Shown: piece by piece, positions 1-6,207 of the stretch
Layout: each line of letters begins with the position of its first letter
How positions within the stretch are numbered: position 1 is the stretch's first letter
Assembly: GCA_016937915.1 (NCBI GenBank)
Contig: JAFGVR010000152.1
Location: 1-10,132, forward strand
Direction of reading: 5' to 3'
DNA length: 10,132 nucleotides
DNA from: Campylobacterales bacterium
GTDB lineage: Bacteria; Campylobacterota; Campylobacteria; Campylobacterales; Sulfurimonadaceae
Translations under genes and position numbers: made by a program
Notes under the pieces: generated by a model
What the model was told of the DNA's origin: nothing
Databases searched by the model: none
What the model saw: the letters and a program-made list of their open reading frames with translations, nothing else

Positions 1-720
1 GTGGTCAAGTACATAAAGCCAATCTCTTATATTTTTCCCATCACCATAGATTGGGATTGGATTTCCTTTAAGAGCATTTCTTATAATAGTTGGGATTAGT
101 TTTTCATCATGTTGTTTTGGTCCATAGTTGTTTGAACAATTTGTAATAACACAGTTTAGTCCAAATGTTTCTACATAAGCTCTTACAATCATATCACTAG
201 ATGCTTTACTTGCTGAGTATGGAGAGTTTGGAGCATAAGGTGTTTTTTCAGTGAAAAGGTCGCTTGGATCTTCTGTAAGTGTTCCATATACTTCATCTGT
301 ACTTATATGATGGAAACGACAATCTTGATACTCAGGTTTATAAGTAAATGGTTTTTCCATCCAATATTTTTTTGCTACATCTACAAGAGTATAAGTACCA
401 TTTACATTTGTTTGTACAAATACACCTGGGTTTTTGATAGAGTTATCTACATGACTTTCTGCTGCAAAGTGGATAACACCTCTTATATCATATTCACTAA
501 AGATAAACTCTACAAGCTCACGATTGCAAATATCACCTTTGATAAATTTATATCTTGGATTTTCTTCGCATTCAGTGAGGTTTTCTAGGTTTCCTGCGTA
601 TGTTAATAAGTCTAAGTTTATAAGGTTGTAGTTTGGATATTTATCTAAAAAATATGGCACAAAATTTGAGCCTATAAATCCCGCTGTTCCTGTTAGTAGT
701 ATTGTTTTGTTATTGAACAT
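1..720 (-). CDS. rfbB: dTDP-glucose 4,6-dehydratase, C-terminus cut by window edge
   Basis: Converts dTDP-D-glucose to dTDP-4-keto-6-deoxy-D-glucose, the second step of dTDP-L-rhamnose synthesis, with bound NAD in the cytoplasm. The first 240 residues are present and read open to the edge; the family is usually about 340-350 residues, so roughly 100 are missing. Visible: the Rossmann NAD motif GTAGFIGSN (residues 11-19), HFAAESHVD (84-92), HISTDEVYG (138-146) with the Asp-Glu pair typical of dehydratases, YSASK (167-171) with catalytic Tyr167 and Lys171, NCSNNYGP (194-201) and RDWLYVLDH at the edge. The ATG overlaps the stop of the upstream 34-residue gene by one base (TAATG), with AAGG about 10 bases before it. 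It is the last visible gene of the operon and is separated from rfbACD by two small membrane-protein genes. Identification is secure. Confidence 0.96.
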   Translation of the reverse strand, partial: MFNNKTILLTGTAGFIGSNFVPYFLDKYPNYNLINLDLLTYAGNLENLTECEENPRYKFIKGDICNRELVEFIFSEYDIRGVIHFAAESHVDNSIKNPGVFVQTNVNGTYTLVDVAKKYWMEKPFTYKPEYQDCRFHHISTDEVYGTLTEDPSDLFTEKTPYAPNSPYSASKASSDMIVRAYVETFGLNCVITNCSNNYGPKQHDEKLIPTIIRNALKGNPIPIYGDGKNIRDWLYVLDH

Positions 721-824
721 TATTGATGCACCTTTTTATTGTTATCTCCACCAAACTCTTTTATCATATATCCAAACATTGCTAACAGCCCTATACTAGC
801 CACTATAATCACTAAAGTACCCAT
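720..824 (-). CDS. 34-residue single-pass membrane protein, unknown function
   Basis: A small gene of 34 codons plus stop. It begins at an ATG one base after the stop of the 76-residue gene and ends in a TAATG overlap with rfbB. A strong ribosome binding site, GGAGGA, lies at 833-838, eight bases before the ATG and inside the last codons of the upstream gene. The protein starts MGTLVIIVASIGLLAMFGYM, one hydrophobic helix at about residues 3-21, followed by a short polar tail (IKEFGGDNNKKVHQ) that is probably cytoplasmic. No known domain was recognised. The strong Shine-Dalgarno, the tight packing on both sides and the membrane-like composition argue for a real gene. Loss of the protein with translation serving only to couple rfbB is an alternative. 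Confidence 0.7.
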   Translation of the reverse strand: MGTLVIIVASIGLLAMFGYMIKEFGGDNNKKVHQ

Positions 825-825
825 T

Positions 826-1056
826 TTATAAATCCTCCAATTCATCTGTTTTTATTCTAATCTTATGTATTGTAACAAAACCTACAATAAGAAAACCAAA
901 AAATAAAATAGTAGATACCCAAAATAAAATATCTATTTCATCTTTTTTATACAAACTCCCTAATGTTCCACCAAGAGTTATCAATAACGCTGATATTATG
1001 CTCAACCCAACTCTTAAAGAGTTCAAAGTTTCTTTTATTTTATCAATTTTAGCCAC
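826..1056 (-). CDS. Small two-helix membrane protein, conserved-hypothetical type
   Basis: 76 residues starting at GTG. The G of the start is the last base of the rfbD stop (TAGTG), with a purine-rich AGAGAG before it. There is no internal Met, so GTG is the only sensible start. An amphipathic charged N-terminus (MAKIDKIKETLNSLRVG) is followed by two hydrophobic helices at about residues 17-35 and 43-63, split by a short charged loop (YKKDEID), then a charged tail ending DELEDL. Layout and composition resemble short membrane proteins that I recall from Campylobacterota genomes, often beside small toxin-antitoxin or polysaccharide genes; that likeness is from memory and unverified. It sits inside the dTDP-rhamnose gene set but has no recognisable enzymatic motif. 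A role in membrane assembly or regulation of polysaccharide synthesis would be a guess from context only. Confidence 0.8.
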   Translation of the reverse strand: MAKIDKIKETLNSLRVGLSIISALLITLGGTLGSLYKKDEIDILFWVSTILFFGFLIVGFVTIHKIRIKTDELEDL

Positions 1057-1922
1057 TATCTTCTCTCTTTAAGCCTTTTCAAACAATCATCCAATCCATC
1101 TTTCCAGTATGGTATCTCTATATTAAAGGTAGATTTTATCTTACTTTTGTTTAGAAGTGAATAATGTGGTCTCTTTGCTGGTGTTGGATATTGGTATGTT
1201 TCTATTGGATTTATTTTACAAGAGAGTTTTGCCATTTTCATAATCTCTTTTGCAAAGTCATACCAACTAAGTACACCTTCGTTTGAATAGTTATAAATTT
1301 CTGTTTTTTTATTATCTATTTTAGGGATTATTTCCAATACCGTTTTAGCTAAGTCTTTTGCATAAGTTGGAGTGCCTACTTGGTCAAATATTACACCTAA
1401 AGATTCTTTCTCTTTCCCTAAACGAAGCATGGTTTTTACAAAATTAGCTCCATAGTAGCTATAAACCCATGAAGTTCTTATGATGATAGAGTTTTTTAAG
1501 TTGTACTCCATCATAACTTTTTCACCATCTAGTTTTGTACTACCATAAACACTTTGAGGATTTGTAGTATCATCTTCGCTATATGGCTTGAAGTTTGTAC
1601 CATCAAATACATAATCAGTTGATATATGGATAAGCTTTATACTAAACTCATTTGATAACATAGCTAGATTTTTAACTGCTAGATGATTTATCTTATCTGC
1701 AAGTTCTTGTTCACTCTCTGCTTTATCCACTGCTGTATATGCTGCACAGTTGATGATAGTATCGATGCTGTTTTGAGTCATATATCTTCTTATATCTTCT
1801 AGATTTGATATATCAAGCTCTTTTTTATCTGTAAAGTAAAACTTGTATGGATAGTTTGAAGAAAGTTCTCTTAGTTCACTTCCAACTTGTCCGTTTGAGC
1901 CAGTCACTAAAACATTATGCAT
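1056..1922 (-). CDS. rfbD: dTDP-4-dehydrorhamnose reductase
   Basis: Catalyses the last step of dTDP-L-rhamnose synthesis, reducing dTDP-4-keto-L-rhamnose with NAD(P)H. The 288 residues match the family's usual length. The nucleotide-binding motif TGSNGQVG is at residues 7-14, NCAAYTAVDKAE at 58-69, STDYVFDG at 101-108, the catalytic pair in YGSTK (Tyr126, Lys130), RTSWVY at 149-154, and the C-terminal RPHYSLL (251-257) typical of RmlD substrate binding. The ATG lies inside the end of rfbC (8-base overlap) and the stop overlaps the next gene by one base, so all three are probably translated together. No oddity was seen in the gene. Confidence 0.97.
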   Translation of the reverse strand: MHNVLVTGSNGQVGSELRELSSNYPYKFYFTDKKELDISNLEDIRRYMTQNSIDTIINCAAYTAVDKAESEQELADKINHLAVKNLAMLSNEFSIKLIHISTDYVFDGTNFKPYSEDDTTNPQSVYGSTKLDGEKVMMEYNLKNSIIIRTSWVYSYYGANFVKTMLRLGKEKESLGVIFDQVGTPTYAKDLAKTVLEIIPKIDNKKTEIYNYSNEGVLSWYDFAKEIMKMAKLSCKINPIETYQYPTPAKRPHYSLLNKSKIKSTFNIEIPYWKDGLDDCLKRLKERR

Positions 1923-2490
1923 AATAATCTACTCCAAACTCAAATAGATCGTTTGTACTTTTTAGTAGTGGTTGTTTTGTATCTTTTGGTGATAAATTTA
2001 ATTCATCATGATTTAATATCCAGTTGATGTTTAAAGAGGGGTCATTAAATGCTATCCCTCTATCATTTTCTGGACTATAGTAGTTATCTACTTTATAAGC
2101 AAAGATAGTATCATCTTCAAGAACTACAAATCCATGAGCAAATCCTCTTGGGACTAACAGTTGTTTTTTATTTTCGCTACTTAGCTCAACTGCTACATGT
2201 TGTCCAAATGTTAGAGAGTTTTTTCGTATATCTACGGCTACATCAAGCACTCTTCCTTGTATCACTCTTACAAGCTTTGTTTGAGCTGCAGGGTGTAGTT
2301 GATAGTGAAGACCTCTTAGGACTCCTTTTGAGCTTTTTGATTCATTATCTTGGCAGAAGTTTATTTTATAGCCTAAAAACTCTTCAAGTTTATCTTGTCT
2401 AAAAGTCTCTACAAAATACCCTCTACTATCACCATGAACTGTTGGTTCTATGATGACTACATCATGTATTGAAGTTCTAGTAAAGTTCAT
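1915..2490 (-). CDS. rfbC: dTDP-4-dehydrorhamnose 3,5-epimerase
   Basis: Inverts C3 and C5 of dTDP-4-keto-6-deoxyglucose to give dTDP-4-keto-L-rhamnose. The protein is 191 residues, close to the usual 180-190, with a cupin fold and no cofactor. Family motifs in order: HGDSRGYFVETFR (19-31), GVLRGLHYQ (56-64) containing the catalytic base His62, TKLVRVIQGRVLDVAVDIR (71-89), VPRGFAHGF (113-121) with His119, and AYKVDNYYSPENDRGI (131-146), where Tyr132 is the likely catalytic acid. It overlaps rfbA by one base upstream (TAATG) and rfbD by eight bases downstream. All expected active-site residues are present, so it should be functional. Confidence 0.97.
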   Translation of the reverse strand: MNFTRTSIHDVVIIEPTVHGDSRGYFVETFRQDKLEEFLGYKINFCQDNESKSSKGVLRGLHYQLHPAAQTKLVRVIQGRVLDVAVDIRKNSLTFGQHVAVELSSENKKQLLVPRGFAHGFVVLEDDTIFAYKVDNYYSPENDRGIAFNDPSLNINWILNHDELNLSPKDTKQPLLKSTNDLFEFGVDYYA

Positions 2491-3377
2491 TATAATACCT
2501 TTCTTGGGTAATTAGCTCTATTTATAAGATATTGACCATATTGATTTTTCTTGAGTGGTTCTGCAAGTTCAAGAAGTTTTTCTTTTGAGATATACCCCAT
2601 CTCATAAGCTATCTCTTCTAAACAAGCTACTTTTAGACTTTGTCTATTTTCAATAGTTTGGATAAACTGGCTTGCTTCTAGTAAACTTTCATGAGTTCCA
2701 GTATCTAGCCATGCATATCCTCTACCCATAAGTTCAACTTTTAATCTATTTTCTTTTAGATACATCTCATTTAGAGTTGTGATCTCTAGTTCACCCCTAT
2801 CAGATGGTTTTACCTCTTTGGCTTTTTTAACTACATCATTTGGGTAAAAGTAAAGACCTACAACTGCATAGTTTGATTTTGGTTTTTTTGGTTTTTCCTC
2901 TATAGAGATTACATCTCCATTATCATTAAACTCTGCTACACCATATCGCTCTGGGTCACTTACATAGTACCCAAATACTGTTGCGTTATTTTCTTTTACA
3001 TTTGCTACTGATTGAGCAAGTAGTTTAGTTAATCCATGACCATAGAAGATATTATCTCCTAGAACTAAACAAGCATCATCACCGTCTAAAAACTCTTCAC
3101 CAAGTATGAATGCTTGAGCAAGACCATCTGGAGATGGTTGCACTACATACTCTAGTCTCATCCCTAAATCACTTCCATCACCTAAAAGATTTATGAAGCT
3201 AGACTGATCTTGTGGAGTTGTGATGATAAGTACCTCTTTGATACCTGCTAACATAAGAACAGATAGTGGATAGTAAATCATAGGTTTATCATAGATAGGA
3301 ACTAGTTGTTTACTTACACCTTTAGTGATAGGGTAAAGTCTTGTTCCTGAGCCCCCTGCTAATATTATACCTTTCAT
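2490..3377 (-). CDS. rfbA: Glucose-1-phosphate thymidylyltransferase
   Basis: First step of dTDP-L-rhamnose synthesis: glucose-1-phosphate plus dTTP gives dTDP-glucose and pyrophosphate. At 295 residues it is the usual length. It opens with the nucleotidyltransferase signature GGSGTRLYP (8-16) followed by KQL (23-25). LGDNIFYG (106-113) carries a metal-binding Asp108; EEKPKKPKS (160-168), GLYFY (174-178), [10 protein letters not shown] (194-203) and WLDTGTHES (223-231), with second metal ligand Asp225, follow in the normal order. The start ATG overlaps the stop of the upstream epimerase (ATGA), with AAGGAG just before it. The set rfbA-C-D followed later by rfbB is complete for dTDP-rhamnose, so the pathway is intact here apart from the edge cut. 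Confidence 0.97.
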   Translation of the reverse strand: MKGIILAGGSGTRLYPITKGVSKQLVPIYDKPMIYYPLSVLMLAGIKEVLIITTPQDQSSFINLLGDGSDLGMRLEYVVQPSPDGLAQAFILGEEFLDGDDACLVLGDNIFYGHGLTKLLAQSVANVKENNATVFGYYVSDPERYGVAEFNDNGDVISIEEKPKKPKSNYAVVGLYFYPNDVVKKAKEVKPSDRGELEITTLNEMYLKENRLKVELMGRGYAWLDTGTHESLLEASQFIQTIENRQSLKVACLEEIAYEMGYISKEKLLELAEPLKKNQYGQYLINRANYPRKVL

Positions 3378-4450
3378 TTATTTTTCTCCTTTTTTATAAA
3401 ATTTTTATACCACTTCACAAATCTCTCAATCCCAACTTCAAGTGAAGTATCTGGCTTGTATCCAAAGTCACTGATAAGGTCACTCACATCTGCATAAGTC
3501 GATACTACATCACCATCTTGCATATCCATAAAGTTTTTTGTAGCTTCTTTGCCTATAGCTTTTTCTAATGTCTTTATAAAGTCTAGCAGTTGTACTGGTG
3601 AGTTATTTCCAATATTGTAGATTCTATATGGGGCAGTAGAAACTTGCGGTGGCAAGTTTTCAGTGGTTAGGTTATAGTTGTTAGGATTTAGTGGTTGAGC
3701 TGGATTATCTATCACTTTGATGATGCCATCTACTATATCACCTACATAAGTAAAGTCTCTACTCATATTTCCATGATTAAATACTTTTATAGGTCTGTCG
3801 TTGAATATAGCATCTGTAAAAAGCATAGGAGCCATATCTGGTCGTCCCCACTCTCCATATACAGTAAAAAATCGAAGTCCGATACAACTGATACCATAAA
3901 GGTGAGCATAAGTATGAGCCATCATCTCATTGCTCTTTTTAGTGGCAGCATAAAGACTTACTGGATGGTCTGTATGGTCACTAGTTTTAAATGGTTGTGA
4001 TTTGTTTAGTCCATATACAGAACTACTACTTGCATACGATAGATTTTTTACACCATAGTTTCTACAAGCTTCTAAGATATTCATAAATCCTACTACATTT
4101 GACTGGATATATGCATGTGGATTTTCTATAGAGTATCTTACACCTGCTTGAGCTGCTAGATTACATACTGCATCAAACTTCTCTGTTTCAAAAAGTTTAT
4201 TTATAGTTTGACTATCTTCTAGGTTTGCTTTTATGAATTTATGGTTTGGATAAGTTCTTGAAGTTACTAACTCATTGTCTTTTAACTCATCTTTATCTAC
4301 ACCAAGTTCATTTAATCTTGCATATTTTAGGTTTACATCATAGTAGTCATTTATATTATCAAGTCCTACTACTTCATCACCTCTCTCAAGAAGTTTTTTA
4401 GCTAGATGATAACCTATAAATCCTGCTATTCCTGTGACTAGTATCTTCAA
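3374..4450 (-). CDS. NAD-dependent sugar-nucleotide epimerase, UDP-glucuronate 4-epimerase type
   Basis: A 358-residue extended short-chain dehydrogenase/reductase. It most resembles UDP-glucuronate 4-epimerases (LspL/Cap1J/Gla group), which interconvert UDP-glucuronate and UDP-galacturonate. NAD motif GIAGFIGYH is at residues 7-15, [13 protein letters not shown] at 30-42, [15 protein letters not shown] at 97-111, SSSSVYG at 141-147, and the catalytic YAATK at 167-171 (Tyr167, Lys171). The stretch [16 protein letters not shown] (192-207) and the later [11 protein letters not shown] (230-240) are hallmarks of this group. The start is TTG, because the Rossmann strand begins at residue 2 and no other start is nearby. 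AAGGAA at 4457-4462 supports it. The start overlaps the toxin stop (TTGA). Substrate would come from ugd, which is frameshifted in this window. Substrate specificity is inferred from motifs. Confidence 0.9.
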   Translation of the reverse strand: MKILVTGIAGFIGYHLAKKLLERGDEVVGLDNINDYYDVNLKYARLNELGVDKDELKDNELVTSRTYPNHKFIKANLEDSQTINKLFETEKFDAVCNLAAQAGVRYSIENPHAYIQSNVVGFMNILEACRNYGVKNLSYASSSSVYGLNKSQPFKTSDHTDHPVSLYAATKKSNEMMAHTYAHLYGISCIGLRFFTVYGEWGRPDMAPMLFTDAIFNDRPIKVFNHGNMSRDFTYVGDIVDGIIKVIDNPAQPLNPNNYNLTTENLPPQVSTAPYRIYNIGNNSPVQLLDFIKTLEKAIGKEATKNFMDMQDGDVVSTYADVSDLISDFGYKPDTSLEVGIERFVKWYKNFIKKEKNK

Positions 4451-4740
4451 ATCTTTTTCCTTCTATAATCTACTGCACTATTTAGAACTCTTCTTATAAT
4501 TATTTCACTTTCATGAACTGTGTAAAATATTAGATACGCATCTACAATATATACTCTACAATCGTGATATACTTTTTTATGTTTACACTCTATCCCTATA
4601 TATGGTGAGGATTTAAGTATTTCGATTTTTGATTTCAAAAAATCTACATAAGCTAATGCTCTATTAATACTATCTTTTGAAATATATTGAATAATAGAAT
4701 CTAAATCTAGTATTGATTGTTCTGAATATTTAATTTGCAT
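4447..4740 (-). CDS. ParE/RelE-family toxin of a type II toxin-antitoxin pair
   Basis: 97 residues with the compact ParE/RelE fold pattern. An N-terminal strand and helical hairpin (YSEQSILDLDSIIQYIS, with A-L-A-Y-V-D-F-L) are followed by LKSSPYIGIEC, a central arginine-bearing strand (HDCRVYIVDAYLIFYTV) and a final strand IIIRRVLNSAVDYR. The region DAYLIFYTV...IIIRRVLN matches the typical YLIxYxV...IxIxxVxH of ParE, with Asn in place of the frequent His. ParE-type members usually poison DNA gyrase and RelE-type members cleave mRNA; the sequence alone does not decide between them. The start lies 11 bases inside the antitoxin gene, as is common for such pairs, and the stop overlaps the epimerase start. 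The gene looks intact. Confidence 0.85.
   Translation of the reverse strand: MQIKYSEQSILDLDSIIQYISKDSINRALAYVDFLKSKIEILKSSPYIGIECKHKKVYHDCRVYIVDAYLIFYTVHESEIIIRRVLNSAVDYRRKKI
4457..4462 (-). promoter_or_regulatory. Ribosome binding site for the TTG-started epimerase, inside the toxin gene
   Basis: AAGGAA on the minus strand, within the last codons of the ParE-like toxin. AAGG ends eight bases before a TTG whose last three bases, with the next base, form the TTGA overlap with the toxin stop. It decides the epimerase start. It also ties epimerase translation to ribosomes finishing the toxin reading frame. Confidence 0.65.
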
Positions 4741-4954
4741 ATTTTGCTTTTAACTCTGCAAATATTTGATCATGTGTTTTATCACTTACACCAGACTTCA
4801 TACCAATTTCAATTTCATCGTTTAAGTGTGACAAATCATCCGTATCGATTCTTGGCATGATAACCACTTCAACATCTTCATAATCAAAATAATCAGGCAA
4901 TGTGATATTTAATACACCATTATTAACTTTTGCGAACTCTCTAATTGCTGTCAT
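4730..4954 (-). CDS. Small antitoxin partnered with the ParE-like toxin
   Basis: 74 residues encoded directly upstream of the toxin with an 11-base overlap, the standard antitoxin-first order. The N-terminal part (GVLNITLPDYFDYEDVEVVIMPR) is strand-rich, which could be an AbrB-like or ribbon-type DNA-binding part. The C-terminal part is acidic then helical (HLNDEIEIGMKSG, then THDQIFAELKAKY), as expected for the toxin-neutralising tail. The SG-x-S spacing before that helix is common in antitoxins. I do not recognise the exact family. A strong GGAGGA at 4961-4966 precedes the ATG by six bases. A 64-base gap separates it from ugd and holds an inverted repeat, so the pair may have its own autoregulated promoter in addition to operon read-through. 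Confidence 0.78.
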   Translation of the reverse strand: MTAIREFAKVNNGVLNITLPDYFDYEDVEVVIMPRIDTDDLSHLNDEIEIGMKSGVSDKTHDQIFAELKAKYAN

Positions 4955-4990
4955 TTTAAATCCTCCAAGCTATCTATTTTTTTTCATTTT

Positions 4991-5019
4991 AAGTAATGTA
5001 AACAAACTTACAACTACTT
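4991..5019. repeat. Inverted repeat between ugd and the antitoxin, possible operator
   Basis: Plus-strand arms AAGTA (4991-4995) and TGTAA (4997-5001) pair with TTACA (5008-5012) and TACTT (5015-5019) around the loop ACAAAC, with a small asymmetric interruption. The inner part is a TGTAA-N6-TTACA dyad. On the minus strand no T-run follows it, so it is a poor intrinsic terminator. It lies about 40 bases upstream of the antitoxin ATG. It overlaps a weak minus-strand promoter-like pair (TTGAAG, 16 bases, TACATT), which is where antitoxin autoregulation sites usually sit. The regulatory role is inferred. Confidence 0.4.
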
Positions 5020-6192
5020 CAAGAATCACTATTAAATATATCTCTAGTATAGACTTTATCTTTTACATCGATGATACTATCACTTAGTCTATTAGCTACT
5101 ATGACATCACTTATAGTTTTAAATTCATTGAGGTCTTTTATCACTCTTGAGTTGAAGAAGTTTTCTTCATGACAAGCTGGCTCATATATAACTACTTCTA
5201 TCCCTTTTGCTTTGATGCGTTTCATTATCCCTTGTATTGCACTACTTCTAAAGTTATCACTTCCTGATTTCATCACAAGTCTATAGATTCCTACTATCTT
5301 AGGACCTCTTTTGATGATGCTATCAGCTATGAAATCTTTTCTAGTACTATTTGCTTTTACAATTGCTTCTATCATATTTGATGGTACATCTTTATAGTTT
5401 GCTAAGAGTTGTTTTGTATCTTTTGGTAAGCAGTACCCACCATATCCAAAAGATGGATTGTTATAGTGTGTACCTATCCTTGGGTCTAGCCCTACACCTT
5501 TGTTTGATGATTTGTTCTGCGTTTAGTCCATGAGACTCTGCATAACTATCAAGTTCATTAAAGTATGCTACCCTCATAGCAAAGTAAGTGTTTGCAAAAA
5601 GTTTTATAGCCTCAGCTTCAGTTGAGTCGGTAAAAAGTATATCTATATCTTTTTTGATAGCACCTTTTGCTAAGAGGTTTGCAAAAGTTGTAGCACGCTC
5701 TGATCTCTCACCAACTATGATTCTACTAGGGTATAGATTATCAAAAAGAGCTTTCCCCTCTCTTAGAAACTCTGGAGAGAAGATTATATTTTTAGTATTA
5801 AACTTTTCATTTAAAGATTTTGTATAACCCACAGGTATAGTTGACTTTATCACCATAGTTGTATCTGGATTTATACTTAGCACATCTTGCACTACAAATT
5901 CTATGCTTTTAGTGTTAAAGTAATTTGTTTCAGGGTCATAGTCAGTTGGAGTTGCAATGATCACATAGTCGGCATCTTTGTAAGCTTCCTCTTTATCCAG
6001 AGTAGCAGTGAAATTTAGATCATTTTTTAGCAAGTACTCCTCTATCTCTACATCTTCTATAGGTGATTTTCTATTTTTAAGCATCTCCACTTTTTCTGGG
6101 ATGATATCTAGTGCTACCACTTCATTATGCTGAGCTAAAAGTAGGCCATTTGAAAGTCCTACATACCCTGTTCCTGCTATTGCTATCTTCAT
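5019..6192 (-). pseudogene. ugd: UDP-glucose 6-dehydrogenase, frameshifted by a 4-base tandem duplication
   Basis: The enzyme oxidises UDP-glucose to UDP-glucuronate with two NAD+. The gene is in two frames. The 5' part encodes residues 1-230, then 13 aberrant residues, ending at 5461. The 3' part continues in another frame from GVGLDPRIG (codon start 5498) to a normal C-terminus at 5019. The break is at a duplicated CAAA (5499-5506). Removing one copy gives an uninterrupted 389-residue protein, matching the roughly 388 of E. coli Ugd. Motifs in order: GTGYVG (7-12), ATPTDYD (80-86), STIPVGYT (117-124), SPEFLREG (139-146), [19 protein letters not shown] (197-215), then [13 protein letters not shown] with the catalytic Cys (253 in the repaired protein) beyond the frameshift. 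The ATG at 6192, 11 bases after AAGGAG, is preferred over a GTG at 6201 that sits only two bases from it. The truncated product lacks the catalytic Cys and should be inactive. Confidence 0.93.
5499..5506. repeat. Two tandem copies of TTTG/CAAA causing the ugd frameshift
   Basis: The plus strand reads TTTGTTTG, so the coding strand reads CAAACAAA between the Ile-Ile codons and the GVGLDPRIG codons. One copy would give [12 protein letters not shown], matching the spacing of Ugd proteins. Two copies shift the frame. The change is a clean tandem duplication, not a homopolymer length change. Confidence 0.9.
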
Positions 6193-6207
6193 ATCTTCCA
6201 CTACTCC

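Noticed and set aside
307..588. Open frames opposite rfbB, rfbC and the epimerase on the plus strand (also 2148-2402 and 3695-4000)
   Set aside because: They lie wholly antisense to genes with full family motifs, have no ribosome binding site of note and give low-complexity hydrophobic or basic translations.
2881..2900. T-rich repeat GGTTTTTTTGGTTTTT as a slippage tract
   Set aside because: It encodes the conserved EEKPKKPK segment of RfbA in frame, and the gene is intact.
4991..5019. Intrinsic terminator after ugd
   Set aside because: The stem is AT-rich and interrupted, and is followed by an A-rich stretch, not a T-run, in the direction of transcription.
5019..5375. A separate 118-residue protein starting at Met within the 3' part of ugd
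   Set aside because: The same frame stays open upstream to the CAAA repeat and encodes GVGLDPRIG and the catalytic-Cys loop, so it is the C-terminal part of Ugd and not a separate gene.
5351..5533. Plus-strand open frame across the ugd break
   Set aside because: Antisense to codons of the Ugd catalytic loop ([12 protein letters not shown]). It exists only because the other strand is conserved coding sequence.
6193..6201. GTG at 6201 as the ugd start
   Set aside because: It is only two bases from AAGGAG. The ATG at 6192 has proper spacing and gives the usual [13 protein letters not shown]-terminus.
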